Assembly (NCBI GenBank): GCA_002397315.1
Contig: DHAE01000025.1
Coordinates: 200,878-264,877, forward strand
Source of the DNA: Comamonadaceae bacterium UBA4962
Lineage (GTDB): Bacteria > Pseudomonadota > Gammaproteobacteria > Burkholderiales > Burkholderiaceae_C
DNA: 64,000 bases
Direction of reading: 5' to 3'
Below, piece after piece: positions 16,532 to 26,400 of this stretch. The notes under the pieces are model-generated. The model did no database searches. It had not been told where the DNA came from and saw only the letters and a list, made by a program, of their open reading frames with translations. Numbering within the stretch: the first letter of the stretch is position 1; the number at the start of each line of letters is the position of its first letter. Made by a program: the position numbers and the translations under genes.

Positions 16532-17398
16532 CTATCGGCGCAGCGGGGCGCAGTGGTCCGTGGGCGGCAGCGCGGGCGTGGGCAGGATCGTGTCCACGGC
16601 GCTCTCGGGCAGCGGTTCCGTGGTGGATTGCGCGCGGGCGATGGCGACGCGGGAGCGCACGCTGCCGTCCCAGTGCAGCGGAATGCCGAGGTCGCGCCGC
16701 ACGTGTTCCGCGCCCGCGATCAGCAGCACCGCCTGGCCCGGGCGGCGCGCATCGGCCGCCGTGCGGGCCAGGCTGGCGTCGCGCGCGATCTGGATGCGCG
16801 CCATGGCCGGCCACTGCGACGCGGGCAGCAGGCCGCAGTGGCCGGCGTCCATGGCGGCGATCTGCCGGCGCAGCACGTCGGGCGGCACGCGCGCGTCCCA
16901 GGACGGGTCGTGCATGGCGTCCCGCATGCCCGCACGCGGCAGATTGCCGCCGAGCACCGGCACGCCGGCGCGCACGGCCTCCATCACCACCGGACCGTAG
17001 CGCTGCCAGGGCCAGGCCGCATCGTTCCAGGCCAACGCCGCGCGCACGGCGGCTTCGTCCGCATCGCGCGGCAGGCCCTGCGTGCCGTGGCCGGCCTCGG
17101 CCATCTCCAGCACGACGGCCGCCAGGGCGCCGCGCGCGCCCAGGGCCGCCACCGCTTCGCGCTGCAGGCGCTGGTGGTCGGGCGCGTCGTGCTGCTCGCC
17201 CAGCAGCAGCACGGGAGGCGGCAGCAGCGCGGCCCAGGGGGGCGCGCCGGCTGGCGTGTGCGCGGACGGCGGCTGCGACGGGCGGGTGTCCGCGGGAGGG
17301 AGGTTCGAGCAACCGGTGGCCATCGCCAGAACGGCAGAGACGGCCAGGACGGTGGCGGCGGACGGCCGCGGGAGCGAGAGCGGTGGGCGATGGGGCAT
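16532..17398 (-). CDS. ChaN-like lipoprotein
   Basis: A 288-residue exported lipoprotein. The signal peptide ends in the lipobox LAMATGC, with Cys30 as the lipidated residue, and is followed by a Pro-rich linker. The ChaN (haem-binding uptake protein, Tiki-like) domain starts at VLLLGEQHDAPDHQRLQREAV and includes VVLEMAEAGHG and LLIAGAEHVRRDLGIP. The ChaN of Campylobacter binds haem, but the role here is inferred. The ATG at 17398 is chosen over a TTG two codons earlier. It is divergent from narX, so the FNR-type box in the gap might act on either gene. Confidence 0.8.
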   Translation of the reverse strand: MPHRPPLSLPRPSAATVLAVSAVLAMATGCSNLPPADTRPSQPPSAHTPAGAPPWAALLPPPVLLLGEQHDAPDHQRLQREAVAALGARGALAAVVLEMAEAGHGTQGLPRDADEAAVRAALAWNDAAWPWQRYGPVVMEAVRAGVPVLGGNLPRAGMRDAMHDPSWDARVPPDVLRRQIAAMDAGHCGLLPASQWPAMARIQIARDASLARTAADARRPGQAVLLIAGAEHVRRDLGIPLHWDGSVRSRVAIARAQSTTEPLPESAVDTILPTPALPPTDHCAPLRR

Positions 17399-17541
17399 GC
17401 GCAAACGGGGCCTTCCGAAGTGGGACGGAGAACGGGCACGGTCACGGGCTCGGGTGACACCGCATGCTACGGCGGCGGGCCGGTGGCCGGAGGCGATGCC
17501 CGCGGCAGCGCGCGGGACTTGCAGGCCCGCTCCCGCCCGGC

Positions 17542-17555
17542 TTGACCTGCATCAA
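17542..17555. promoter_or_regulatory. FNR/Anr-type box upstream of narX
   Basis: TTGAC-CTGC-ATCAA differs from the FNR/Anr/Dnr consensus TTGAT-N4-ATCAA at one position. Its centre lies 42 bases upstream of the narX start codon, within the 192-base narX/ChaN gap. This is where an oxygen-responsive activator of the nitrate respiration genes would be expected. No FNR-family gene is in the window. Confidence 0.78.
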
Positions 17556-17590
17556 GGTGCGCGCGGGCCCGCGTTCCTACACTGCCCGCC

Positions 17591-19543
17591 ATGCGCAGGC
17601 CCTTCACGCTGACCACCCGGCTGCTCGCCATCGGCGGGAGCTTTCTGATGGTGGCGCTGCTCTCCATCGCGCTCACGCTGTGGATCACCTGGAGCCTCGA
17701 AGGCGGCGCGGCCGCGGTCAACGAGGCCGGCCGGCTGCGCATGACGATGATGCGCATGGTGCTCGCGGGGCAGGCCGAGGTGCCCGGCGGGCTGGCGCCG
17801 CTCTCCGCCCGGTTCGACGCCAGCCTCGCGCTGCTGCATGGGGGCGATCCCGCCCGGCCGCTGTTCGTGCCCTGGAACGAGGACACGCGCGTGCGTTTCG
17901 AGGGTATCCGGAACGAATGGCGGCAGTTGCGCGGCGCCCCGCCCACCGTGGAGCAGGCCGATGCGTTCGTGGTGCGCGTGGACGGCTTCGTGGATGCGAT
18001 CGAGCGCCAGATGGCGCGCTGGACGGCCGTGCTGCACCTCTTCCAGCTGGCGATGATGGCGGTGGCCATCGCTTCGGCCGTGGCCTTCATGGCCCTGAGC
18101 CACTGGCTGGTGCTGGCGCCCGTGGCCCGGCTGCAGCAGGCCCTGGCGCGCATGCGGCAGGGCGACCTGCGCACGCGCCTGCCCGTCGAATCGCAGGACG
18201 AGTTCGGGCAGGTGGCCACCGGCTTCAACCTCATGGCGCATGCGCTGCAGTCCTCGCACCAGGACCTGGAGCGCAAGGTGGCCGAGAAGACCTCGCGGCT
18301 GCAGGAACGCAACGAGCGCCTGGCCGCGCTCTACGCGGTGAGCGCGCAGGTGTCGGAAGCCGGCAGCCTGGAGTCGCTGGCGCGCGGCTTCGTGCAGCGC
18401 GTGCGCGAGATCGCGCGGGCGGATGCCGCGGCGATGCGCTGGTCCGACGAGGCCAACGAGCGCTACATGCTGCTCGCGGGCGACGGCCTGCCGGAGACGA
18501 TGGTGCAGGGCGAACACTACCTGCGCACCGGTAGCTGCCACTGCGGCCAGCCCGAGGCCTCCGCGCGCCTGCGCGTCATCCCCATCCTGCCCGGCACGCC
18601 CACCGGCATGCCGCACTGCGGCGACGCGGGCTACCAGACCCTGGTGCTGGTGCCCGTGCGCACGCAGCAGCGCGTGCTCGGCGAGATCGACCTGTTCTTC
18701 CGCGCGGCCACCGGCGTCGAGCCCGGCATGCAGGAAATGCTGGAGGCGATGGCCAGCCACCTCGCCACGGCGATGGAAGGGCTGCGCGCCACCGCGCTGG
18801 AACGCGAGGCCGCCGTGGCGCAGGAGCGCTCCTTCATCGCGCGCGAGCTGCACGACTCGATCGCGCAGTCGCTCGCCTTCCTGAAGATCCAGACCCAGTT
18901 GCTGCGCGACGCGGTGCTGCGCGGCGACGACGGCGCGCGCGACCGCAGCATGGGCGAACTCGACGTGGGCGTGCGCGGCTGCTATGCCGACGTGCGCGAG
19001 CTGCTGGTGCACTTCCGCACGCGCACCAGCGAGGAAGACATCGAAGGCGCGCTGCGCGCCACGCTCTCCAAGTTCGGCCACCAGACCGGGATCGCGCACA
19101 CGCTGTCGATGGCGGGCCACGGACTGCCGCTCGCGCCCGACGTGCAGGTGCAGGTGCTGCACATGGTGCAGGAGGCGCTCTCCAACGTGCGCAAGCATTC
19201 GGGCGCCCGCCGTGTGGAGGTGCGCGTGCAGCGCGCACCGCACTGGCGCTTCGAGGTGGAGGACGACGGCTGCGGTTTCGATCCGGCCGCCGTGCCGCCC
19301 GATTCGCTGCACGTGGGCCTGGGCATCATGCGCGAGCGCGCCGAGCGCATCGGCGCGCGCGTGCAGGTCGGGCCCGGAGAGGGCGGCGGCACGCGCGTCT
19401 GCATCGAGCTGCCGGCGGTGCCGTTGCCGGGAAACTCCACGCCTTCGGTGTCCGATCCGCCGGTCTCCGGCGTGTCCACCGTGCCTTCTCCCGCGCCACG
19501 CGCGCCGCTTTTCCCCCTCACCGCCGCGCCGCTCGCTTCCTGA
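17591..19543 (+). CDS. narX: Nitrate/nitrite sensor histidine kinase NarX
   Basis: A 650-residue membrane histidine kinase that senses nitrate and phosphorylates NarL. Transmembrane segments lie at about 11-33 and 150-173, enclosing a periplasmic domain. The P-box-like NEAGRLRMTMMRM at 44-56 resembles the nitrate-binding element of NarX. HAMP (about 170-225), a Cys-containing central GAF-like module (about 245-400), HisKA_3 with His421 in ARELHDSIAQS, and an HATPase domain (DDGCGF, GLGIM) follow. The C-terminal 30 residues are a Pro/Ser-rich tail. It heads the nitrate gene block behind an FNR-type box, and narL follows after 34 bases. Confidence 0.93.
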   Translation: MRRPFTLTTRLLAIGGSFLMVALLSIALTLWITWSLEGGAAAVNEAGRLRMTMMRMVLAGQAEVPGGLAPLSARFDASLALLHGGDPARPLFVPWNEDTRVRFEGIRNEWRQLRGAPPTVEQADAFVVRVDGFVDAIERQMARWTAVLHLFQLAMMAVAIASAVAFMALSHWLVLAPVARLQQALARMRQGDLRTRLPVESQDEFGQVATGFNLMAHALQSSHQDLERKVAEKTSRLQERNERLAALYAVSAQVSEAGSLESLARGFVQRVREIARADAAAMRWSDEANERYMLLAGDGLPETMVQGEHYLRTGSCHCGQPEASARLRVIPILPGTPTGMPHCGDAGYQTLVLVPVRTQQRVLGEIDLFFRAATGVEPGMQEMLEAMASHLATAMEGLRATALEREAAVAQERSFIARELHDSIAQSLAFLKIQTQLLRDAVLRGDDGARDRSMGELDVGVRGCYADVRELLVHFRTRTSEEDIEGALRATLSKFGHQTGIAHTLSMAGHGLPLAPDVQVQVLHMVQEALSNVRKHSGARRVEVRVQRAPHWRFEVEDDGCGFDPAAVPPDSLHVGLGIMRERAERIGARVQVGPGEGGGTRVCIELPAVPLPGNSTPSVSDPPVSGVSTVPSPAPRAPLFPLTAAPLAS

Positions 19544-19577
19544 GCAGGGGCCGGCACGCACTCCCGGAGCCTTCGCC

Positions 19578-20315
19578 ATGCCTGTCCCCGATGCCTGCCG
19601 AAACACGGCTGCCGCGCCGCTGCGGGTGTTCGTGGTGGACGACCACACGCTGTTCCGGCGCGGCCTGATCGCCCTGCTGGCGCAGTACCCGTCCGTGCGG
19701 GTGGTGGGCGAGGCCGGCGATGCGGCCGAGGCCCTGCGCCTCGCGCCGCCGCTCGCGCCGCAGGTCGTGCTGCTCGACCACCACCTGCCCGGCGTGCGCG
19801 GCATCGATGCGATCCGCGGGCTGCGCGAGGCCATGCCGGGCGTGCGCGTGCTGATGCTCACCGTGAGCGAGGACGGCGAAGACCTCGCGCAGGCGCTGCG
19901 CCAGGGCGCGCAGGGCTACCTGCTCAAGACCATCGAAGGCGACCTGCTGGCCGATGCCATCGGCCGCGCCGCGCGCGGCGAGCCCGTGGTGAGCGCGGAG
20001 CTGATGGGCAAGCTGGTCGCGGCCTTCCAGGCGCAGGGCGGCCCGCCCGCCGCGCAGGAGGCGCCGCCGGAGCCCGAGGCGGCACCGGTGTCCGGCCCGG
20101 CCGCGGCAGGCGAACCCGCCGCGCCGCTCTCGCCGCGCGAGGAGGACGTGCTGCGCGAGATCGCGCGCGGTGCGAGCAACAAGGAGATCGCCCGCGCGCT
20201 CGACATCGCCGAGACCACGGTGAAGATCCACGTACAGCACATCCTGCGCAAGCTGGGGCTGAGCTCGCGCGTGCAGGCGGCGGTGTACGCGTCGGACCGG
20301 CAGCGCGCGCCCTGA
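19578..20315 (+). CDS. narL: Nitrate/nitrite response regulator NarL
   Basis: A 245-residue response regulator. The receiver domain (about 15-135) has the acidic pair D21 D22, the phosphoacceptor D67 in VVLLDHHLPG and the conserved Lys in GYLLKT. A LuxR/GerE-type HTH occupies roughly 180-240 (LSPREEDVLREIARGASNKE, then TTVKIHVQHILRKL). The interdomain linker near 145-180 is long and rich in Pro, Ala and Glu. Phosphorylated by NarX, it would activate narK and narG promoters. Confidence 0.93.
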   Translation: MPVPDACRNTAAAPLRVFVVDDHTLFRRGLIALLAQYPSVRVVGEAGDAAEALRLAPPLAPQVVLLDHHLPGVRGIDAIRGLREAMPGVRVLMLTVSEDGEDLAQALRQGAQGYLLKTIEGDLLADAIGRAARGEPVVSAELMGKLVAAFQAQGGPPAAQEAPPEPEAAPVSGPAAAGEPAAPLSPREEDVLREIARGASNKEIARALDIAETTVKIHVQHILRKLGLSSRVQAAVYASDRQRAP

Positions 20316-20339
20316 CGCGGGGCGGGCATAGTTCTTCCA

Positions 20340-20366
20340 GAGGATGCGCCCGCCGCGCGCATCCTC
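20340..20366 (+). terminator. Stem-loop after narL
   Basis: The arms GAGGATGCGC and GCGCATCCTC are perfectly complementary over ten pairs with a seven-base loop. It lies 24 bases after the narL stop. No U-run follows, so it could be a factor-dependent terminator, a processing site or an mRNA-stabilising hairpin separating narXL from narK. Confidence 0.55.
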
Positions 20367-20480
20367 CTTCCGCCGGGGCGTTCACCTCCCACCGGAGGAT
20401 GTTCAGGCGGCGCCGTTCGCGGGACGATCCTTCCCGAGCCCCGTGGATCGACCGCGGGGCCGCCACCAGGAACGAACGCC

Positions 20481-21830
20481 ATGGCCCACGCAAGCGCCAC
20501 AGCCCCATCCCGCCGAGGCCGCAGCGCCTCCGCCACCCCTTCCTCCGCGCCCGCCAACCCGGCCGCCACCGCGCGCCGCACGCGCCAGGCCTGGTCCGTG
20601 CTCGCCGTGAGCACGCTCGCCTTCACCGTGTGCTTCATGGTGTGGATGATGTTCGGCGTCATCGGCATCCCGATCAAGAAAATGCTGGGCCTGAACGCCA
20701 CGCAGTTCGGCCTGCTCACGGCCATGCCGGTGCTCACGGGCTCGCTCGTGCGCGTGCCGCTCGGCATCTGGACGGACCGCTACGGCGGCCGCATCGTGAT
20801 GGCCTGCCTGATGGCCGCGACGGTGCCCGCCATCTGGGCGATGGGGTACGCCACCGAGTACTGGCACTTCCTCGCGATCGGCCTGTTCGTCGGCCTGGCC
20901 GGGGGCTCGTTCTCGGTGGGCACGCCCTACGTGGCGCGCTGGTTCCCCAAGGAGCGCCAGGGCACGGCCATGGGCATCTACGGCGCCGGCAATTCCGGCG
21001 CGGCGGTGAACAAGTTCGTGGCGCCGGCCATCCTCGTGGCCTTCGGCTGGGCGGCCGTGCCGCACGCCTATGCGGCCATCATGCTCGGCATGCTGGTGCT
21101 GTTCTGGCTGTTCAGCCACAGCGATCCGGCGCACCGCGTGCCCAGCCACGTCACCTTCATGGACCAGCTGCAGGCGCTGAAGGACCCGCGCGTGCTCAAG
21201 TACTGCCAGTACTACAGCATCGTGTTCGGCGGCTACGTGGCGCTGTCGCTCTGGATGGTGCAGTACTACGTGGGCGAATACGGCCTGGACATCCGCGTCG
21301 CCGCGCTGCTGGCCGCCTGCTTCTCGCTGCCCGGCGGCGTGCTGCGCGCCATCGGCGGAGCCCTCAGCGACAGGTACGGCGCCCACAGCGTCACCTGGTG
21401 GGTGCTGTGGGTCTGCTGGGTGTGCCTGTTCCTGCTGTCGTACCCGCAGACCGATTTCACGGTGCTCGCCACCGACGGCCCGCGCAGCTTCCACATCGGC
21501 CTGAACGTCTATGCGTTCACCGGGCTCATGTTCGTGCTGGGCATCGCCATGGCCTTCGGCAAGGCGAGCGTCTTCAAGTACATCAGCGACGACTACCCCG
21601 CCAACATCGGCGCCATCAGCGGCATCGTGGGCCTGGCCGGCGGCCTGGGCGGCTTCGTGCTGCCGATCCTGTTCGGCGTGCTGCTGGACTGGACGGGCGT
21701 GCGCTCCAGCGCCTTCATGCTGATGTACGGCGTGGTCTGGGTGTCGCTGGCCTGGATGTATTTCACCGAAGTGCGCCGCACCGACGTGATGGATGCGCCG
21801 GGCGCACGCGCCGCCGGCACCGCCCGCTGA
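20481..21830 (+). CDS. narK1: Nitrate/nitrite MFS transporter, NarK1 type
   Basis: A 449-residue major facilitator of the nitrate/nitrite porter family. It is predicted to be a NarK1-type nitrate/proton symporter by its order and its compact form. About 12 membrane helices follow a 35-residue Ala/Ser-rich cytosolic leader. Family motifs include GIWTDRYGGRIVM (MFS loop 2-3), the nitrate signature GIYGAGNSGAAVNKFVAP, and a second signature region GISGIVGLAGGLGGFVLPI-like at 21610-21665. It is followed after 33 bases by a second NarK gene; in some relatives the two are fused. Confidence 0.9.
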   Translation: MAHASATAPSRRGRSASATPSSAPANPAATARRTRQAWSVLAVSTLAFTVCFMVWMMFGVIGIPIKKMLGLNATQFGLLTAMPVLTGSLVRVPLGIWTDRYGGRIVMACLMAATVPAIWAMGYATEYWHFLAIGLFVGLAGGSFSVGTPYVARWFPKERQGTAMGIYGAGNSGAAVNKFVAPAILVAFGWAAVPHAYAAIMLGMLVLFWLFSHSDPAHRVPSHVTFMDQLQALKDPRVLKYCQYYSIVFGGYVALSLWMVQYYVGEYGLDIRVAALLAACFSLPGGVLRAIGGALSDRYGAHSVTWWVLWVCWVCLFLLSYPQTDFTVLATDGPRSFHIGLNVYAFTGLMFVLGIAMAFGKASVFKYISDDYPANIGAISGIVGLAGGLGGFVLPILFGVLLDWTGVRSSAFMLMYGVVWVSLAWMYFTEVRRTDVMDAPGARAAGTAR

Positions 21831-21863
21831 GCGCGGGACGCGAAGCCCCAAGGAGAGACTCAC

Positions 21864-23306
21864 ATGTCCACCACCACCCCTTCCCGCAAGGCCCGCCAGG
21901 GCCGCCTGCTCACCCTCTGGACCCCGGAGGACAAGGCCTTCTGGGAGCGCGAGGGCGAGGCCGTCGCGCGCCTCAACCTCTGGATCTCGGTGCCCGCGCT
22001 GTTCCTGGCCTTCGCCATCTGGCAGGTCTGGAGCGTGGTCGCCGTGAGCCTGCCCGCGCTGGGCTTCCGCTATTCGACCAACCAGTTGTTCTGGCTGGCC
22101 GCCGCGCCCGCGCTCTCGGGCGCCACGCTGCGCATCTTCTATTCGTTCATGGTGCCCCTGGTGGGCGGCCGCCGCTGGACGGCGATCTCCACCGCGTCGC
22201 TGCTGATCCCGGCGCTGGGCATCGGCTTCGCGGTGCAGGACAACACCACGGCCTACCCGACGATGCTCGCGCTCGCGCTGCTGTGCGGCCTGGGCGGCGG
22301 CAACTTCAGCTCCAGCATGGCCAACATCAGCTTCTTCTTCCCGAAGGAGCGCAAGGGCTCGGCGCTCGGCGTGAACGCGGGGCTGGGCAACCTGGGCGTG
22401 TCGGTGGTGCAGTTCCTGAGCCCGCTGGTGATCACGGCCGGCGTGTTCGGCGTGCTGGGCGGCGACGCGCAGACGATGGTGAAGAACGGCCAGGCGCAGC
22501 AGGTGTGGGCGCAGAACGCGGCCTTCGTCTGGGTGCCCTGGATCGCGCTCGCGTCGCTGGCCGCCTGGTTCGGCATGAACGACATCGCCGACGCGCGCGC
22601 CTCGTTCGCGGCGCAGGCCGCGATTTTCCGCCGCAAGCACAACTGGATCATGTGCGTGCTGTACCTCGGCACCTTCGGCTCGTTCATCGGGTTCTCCGCG
22701 GGCTTCCCGCTGCTCATCAAGAGCCAGTTCCCCGACGTGAACCCGCTCGCCTACGCATGGCTCGGCCCGCTGGTGGGCGCGCTGATCCGGCCCGTGGGCG
22801 GATGGCTGTCGGACAAGCTGGGCGGCGCGCAGGTCACGCTCTGGAACTTCGCCGTGATGGCCCTGGCCGTGGTGGGCGTGCTGGCCTTTCTGCCCAAGGG
22901 AACGGGCGGCTACGCGCTCGCCTTCGGCCCGGCGGAGGGCAGCTTCGCGGGCTTCTTCGCGATGTTCATGGTGCTGTTCCTCACCACCGGCATCGGCAAC
23001 GGATCGACCTTCCGGATGATCCCCGTGATCTTCCTGAACCTGCGCCTCGCCGAAGTGCGCACGGGCGGCGCCGAGGCCCGCGCCCAGGCCACCCGCGAGG
23101 GCAACACCGAAGGCGCCGCGGCCCTGGGCTTCGCGGGCGCGCTGGGCGCCTACGGTGGGTTCTTCATCCCCAAGAGCTACGGCAGTTCCATCGCCGCGAC
23201 GGGCGGGCCGGAGCTGGCGCTCTGGACATTCGCCGCGTTCTACGCGCTGTGCATCGGCATCACGTGGTGGTACTACGCCCGCGCCCGCGCCGAAATGCCA
23301 TGTTGA
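21864..23306 (+). CDS. narK2: Nitrate/nitrite antiporter, NarK2 type
   Basis: A 480-residue MFS protein predicted to exchange nitrate for nitrite. It begins with the typical WTPEDKAFWEREGEAVARLN segment and has about 12 helices. The first nitrate signature includes GLGGGNFSSSMANISFFFPK and GVNAGLGNLGVS. The second copy reads GFAGALGAYGGFFIPKSYG, followed by a C-terminal pair of helices. The ATG at 21864 follows AAGGAG. With NarK1 it gives respiratory nitrate entry without nitrite build-up. Confidence 0.92.
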   Translation: MSTTTPSRKARQGRLLTLWTPEDKAFWEREGEAVARLNLWISVPALFLAFAIWQVWSVVAVSLPALGFRYSTNQLFWLAAAPALSGATLRIFYSFMVPLVGGRRWTAISTASLLIPALGIGFAVQDNTTAYPTMLALALLCGLGGGNFSSSMANISFFFPKERKGSALGVNAGLGNLGVSVVQFLSPLVITAGVFGVLGGDAQTMVKNGQAQQVWAQNAAFVWVPWIALASLAAWFGMNDIADARASFAAQAAIFRRKHNWIMCVLYLGTFGSFIGFSAGFPLLIKSQFPDVNPLAYAWLGPLVGALIRPVGGWLSDKLGGAQVTLWNFAVMALAVVGVLAFLPKGTGGYALAFGPAEGSFAGFFAMFMVLFLTTGIGNGSTFRMIPVIFLNLRLAEVRTGGAEARAQATREGNTEGAAALGFAGALGAYGGFFIPKSYGSSIAATGGPELALWTFAAFYALCIGITWWYYARARAEMPC

Positions 23307-23427
23307 TGACCTACCCCCTGTGCGGCCTGCTCCGCGGCCACCGGATGCGTGATGGCGTGCCAGCTTCCGGCGAAGCGGGCGCAGCGTCAACACGACGGAT
23401 GACATGACGACTTTCTAAGGAACCACG

Positions 23428-26400
23428 ATGAGTCACTTTCTCGACCGCCTCACGTACTTCAGCCAGCCGCGCGAATCGTTCGCGGGGGGCCATGGCCAGG
23501 TCAACGGCGAAGACCGCACCTGGGAGGACGCCTACCGCAACCGCTGGGCGCACGACAAGACCGTGCGCTCCACCCACGGCGTGAACTGCACGGGCTCCTG
23601 CTCGTGGAAGATCTACGTCAAGGGCGGCATCGTCACGTGGGAAACCCAGCAGACCGACTACCCGCGCACCCGCTGGGACATGCCCAACCACGAGCCGCGC
23701 GGCTGCGCGCGCGGCGCGAGCTACAGCTGGTACCTCTACAGCGCCAACCGCGTGAAGTACCCCATGGTGCGAGGCCGGCTGCTGCAGGCCTGGCGCGCGG
23801 CGCGGGCCACGATGGGGCCGGTGGAGGCCTGGGCCGCGATCGTCGGCGACGAGGCCACGCGCCAGAGCTGGCAGCGCGTGCGTGGCCTGGGCGGCTTCGC
23901 GCGCTCCAGTTGGGACGAGGTGAACGAGATCGTCGCCGCCGCCAACATCCACACCATCCGGCGCCACGGGCCGGACCGCATCATCGGCTTCTCGCCGATT
24001 CCCGCGATGTCGATGGTGAGCTACGCGGCCGGCTCGCGCTACCTCAGCCTGATCGGCGGCGTGTGCATGAGCTTCTACGACTGGTACTGCGACCTGCCGC
24101 CCTCCAGCCCGCAGGTGTGGGGCGAGCAGACCGACGTGCCCGAATCGGCCGACTGGTACAACGCCGGCTACATCATCGCCTGGGGCTCCAACGTGCCGCA
24201 GACCCGCACGCCGGATGCGCACTTCTTCACCGAGGTGCGCTACAAGGGCACGAAGACGGTGGCGGTGACGCCCGACTATTCCGAGGTCGCCAAGCTCGCC
24301 GACCTGTGGATGAACCCCAAGCAGGGCACCGATGCCGCGGTGGCGATGGCCATGGGCCACGTGATCCTCAAGGAGTTTTACTTCCCCGAGCAGGGCGAGC
24401 GCAGCGCGTATTTCGACGAGTACGTGCGCCGCTACACCGACATGCCCATGCTGGTGACGCTGCGCGAGCAGGCGCTGCCGGACGGCCGCGTGGTGCGCGT
24501 GCCCGACCGCTACGTGCGCGCCAGCGATTTCCCGGGCCGGCTGGGCCAGGACAACCATCCCGAGTGGAAGACCGTGGCGCTCGATGCGCACGGCGAGGTG
24601 GTGTGCCCGCAGGGCGCGATCGGCTTCCGCTGGGGCCCGGACGGCCGCGCCGACCAGGGCCAGTGGAACCTGGAGGACAAGGACGCGCGCACGGGCGATG
24701 CGGTGCGGCTGCGCCTGTCGCTGATGGAGGCCGGCGCTGAAGAGGCGCACGGCTGGGAGACGGCGCAGGTCGGCTTCCCGTACTTCGGCGGCATCGCGAG
24801 CGAGCATTTCCCGGCGAACGTGCAATCCGACGTGATCGCGCGCACCGTGCCCGTGCGGCGCCTGGCCACCGTGGATGCCGACGGCACCGCGCGCGAGGTG
24901 CTCGTGGCCACCGTCTTCGACCTGCAGGTGGCGCAGTACGGCGTGGCGCGCGGCCTGCCCGGGGAGAACGCCGCCGCCAGCTACGACGACGACACGCCCT
25001 ACACCCCCGCATGGCAGGAGAAGATCACCGGCACGCCGCGCGCGCAGGTGATCGCGGTGGCGCGCCAGTTCGCCGAGAACGCGGACCGCACGCGCGGCCG
25101 CTCGATGGTGATCATCGGCGCGGCGATGAACCACTGGTACCACTGCGACATGAACTACCGCGGCATCATCAACATGCTGATGATGTGCGGCTGCATCGGC
25201 CAGAGCGGCGGCGGCTGGGCGCACTACGTGGGCCAGGAGAAGCTGCGGCCGCAGACCGGCTGGACGGCGCTGGCCTTCGCGCTCGACTGGGTGCGCCCGC
25301 CGCGCCAGCAGAACTCCACCAGCTTCTTCTATGCGCACACCGACCAGTGGCGCTACGAAAAGCTCGGCGTGGAAGAGGTGCTCTCGCCCCTGGCCGACCG
25401 CGCGCAGTTCGGCGGCAGCATGATCGACTACAACGTGCGCGCCGAGCGCATGGGCTGGCTGCCCTCCGCGCCGCAACTGCAGACCAACCCGCTGCAGGTG
25501 GTGCGCGACGCCGAGGCCGCGGGCCTGGACCCGAAGGCCTACGCCGTGCAGGGACTGCAGAGCGGATCGCTCAAGATGAGCTGCACCGACCCGGACCACC
25601 CCGACAACTGGCCGCGCAACATGTTCGTGTGGCGCTCCAACATCCTGGGCTCGTCGGGCAAGGGGCACGAGTACTTCCTCAAGCACCTGCTGGGCACGCG
25701 CAACGGCGTGCAGGGCAAGGACCTGGGCGAGGGCGACGCCAGGCCGGCCGAAGTGGAATGGCATGCGCAGGCGCCCGAAGGCAAGCTGGACCTGCTGGTC
25801 ACGCTCGACTTCCGCATGAGCACCACGTGCCTCTATTCGGACATCGTGCTGCCCACCGCCACCTGGTACGAGAAGAACGACCTCAACACCAGCGACATGC
25901 ACCCGTTCATCCACCCGCTCTCCACCGCGGTGGACCCGGCCTGGCAGTCGCGCAGCGACTGGGACATCTACAAGGGCTTCGCCCGCGCCTTCAGCGCGCT
26001 CGCGCCCGGCCACCTGGGGGTGGAGCGCGACCTGGTGCTGAGCCCCATCGCGCACGACACGCCCGGCGAACTCGCCCAGCCCTTCGGCGTGGCCGACTGG
26101 ACGCGCGGCGAATGCGATCTCATCCCCGGCAAGACCGGCCCGCAGATGAGCGTGGTGGAGCGCGATTACCCCAACCTGTATGACCGCTTCACCGCGCTCG
26201 GGCCCCTGATGGAGAAGGTGGGCAACGGCGGCAAGGGCATCGGCTGGGACACGAAGGCCGAGGTGCAGCAGCTGCGCGAACTCAATGGCGCCGTGCCGGG
26301 CAATGGCCCCACGCAGGGCATGCCGCGCATCGATTCCGACATCGACGCCTGCGAGGTGATTCTGCAGCTCGCCCCCGAGACCAACGGCCACGTGGCCGTG

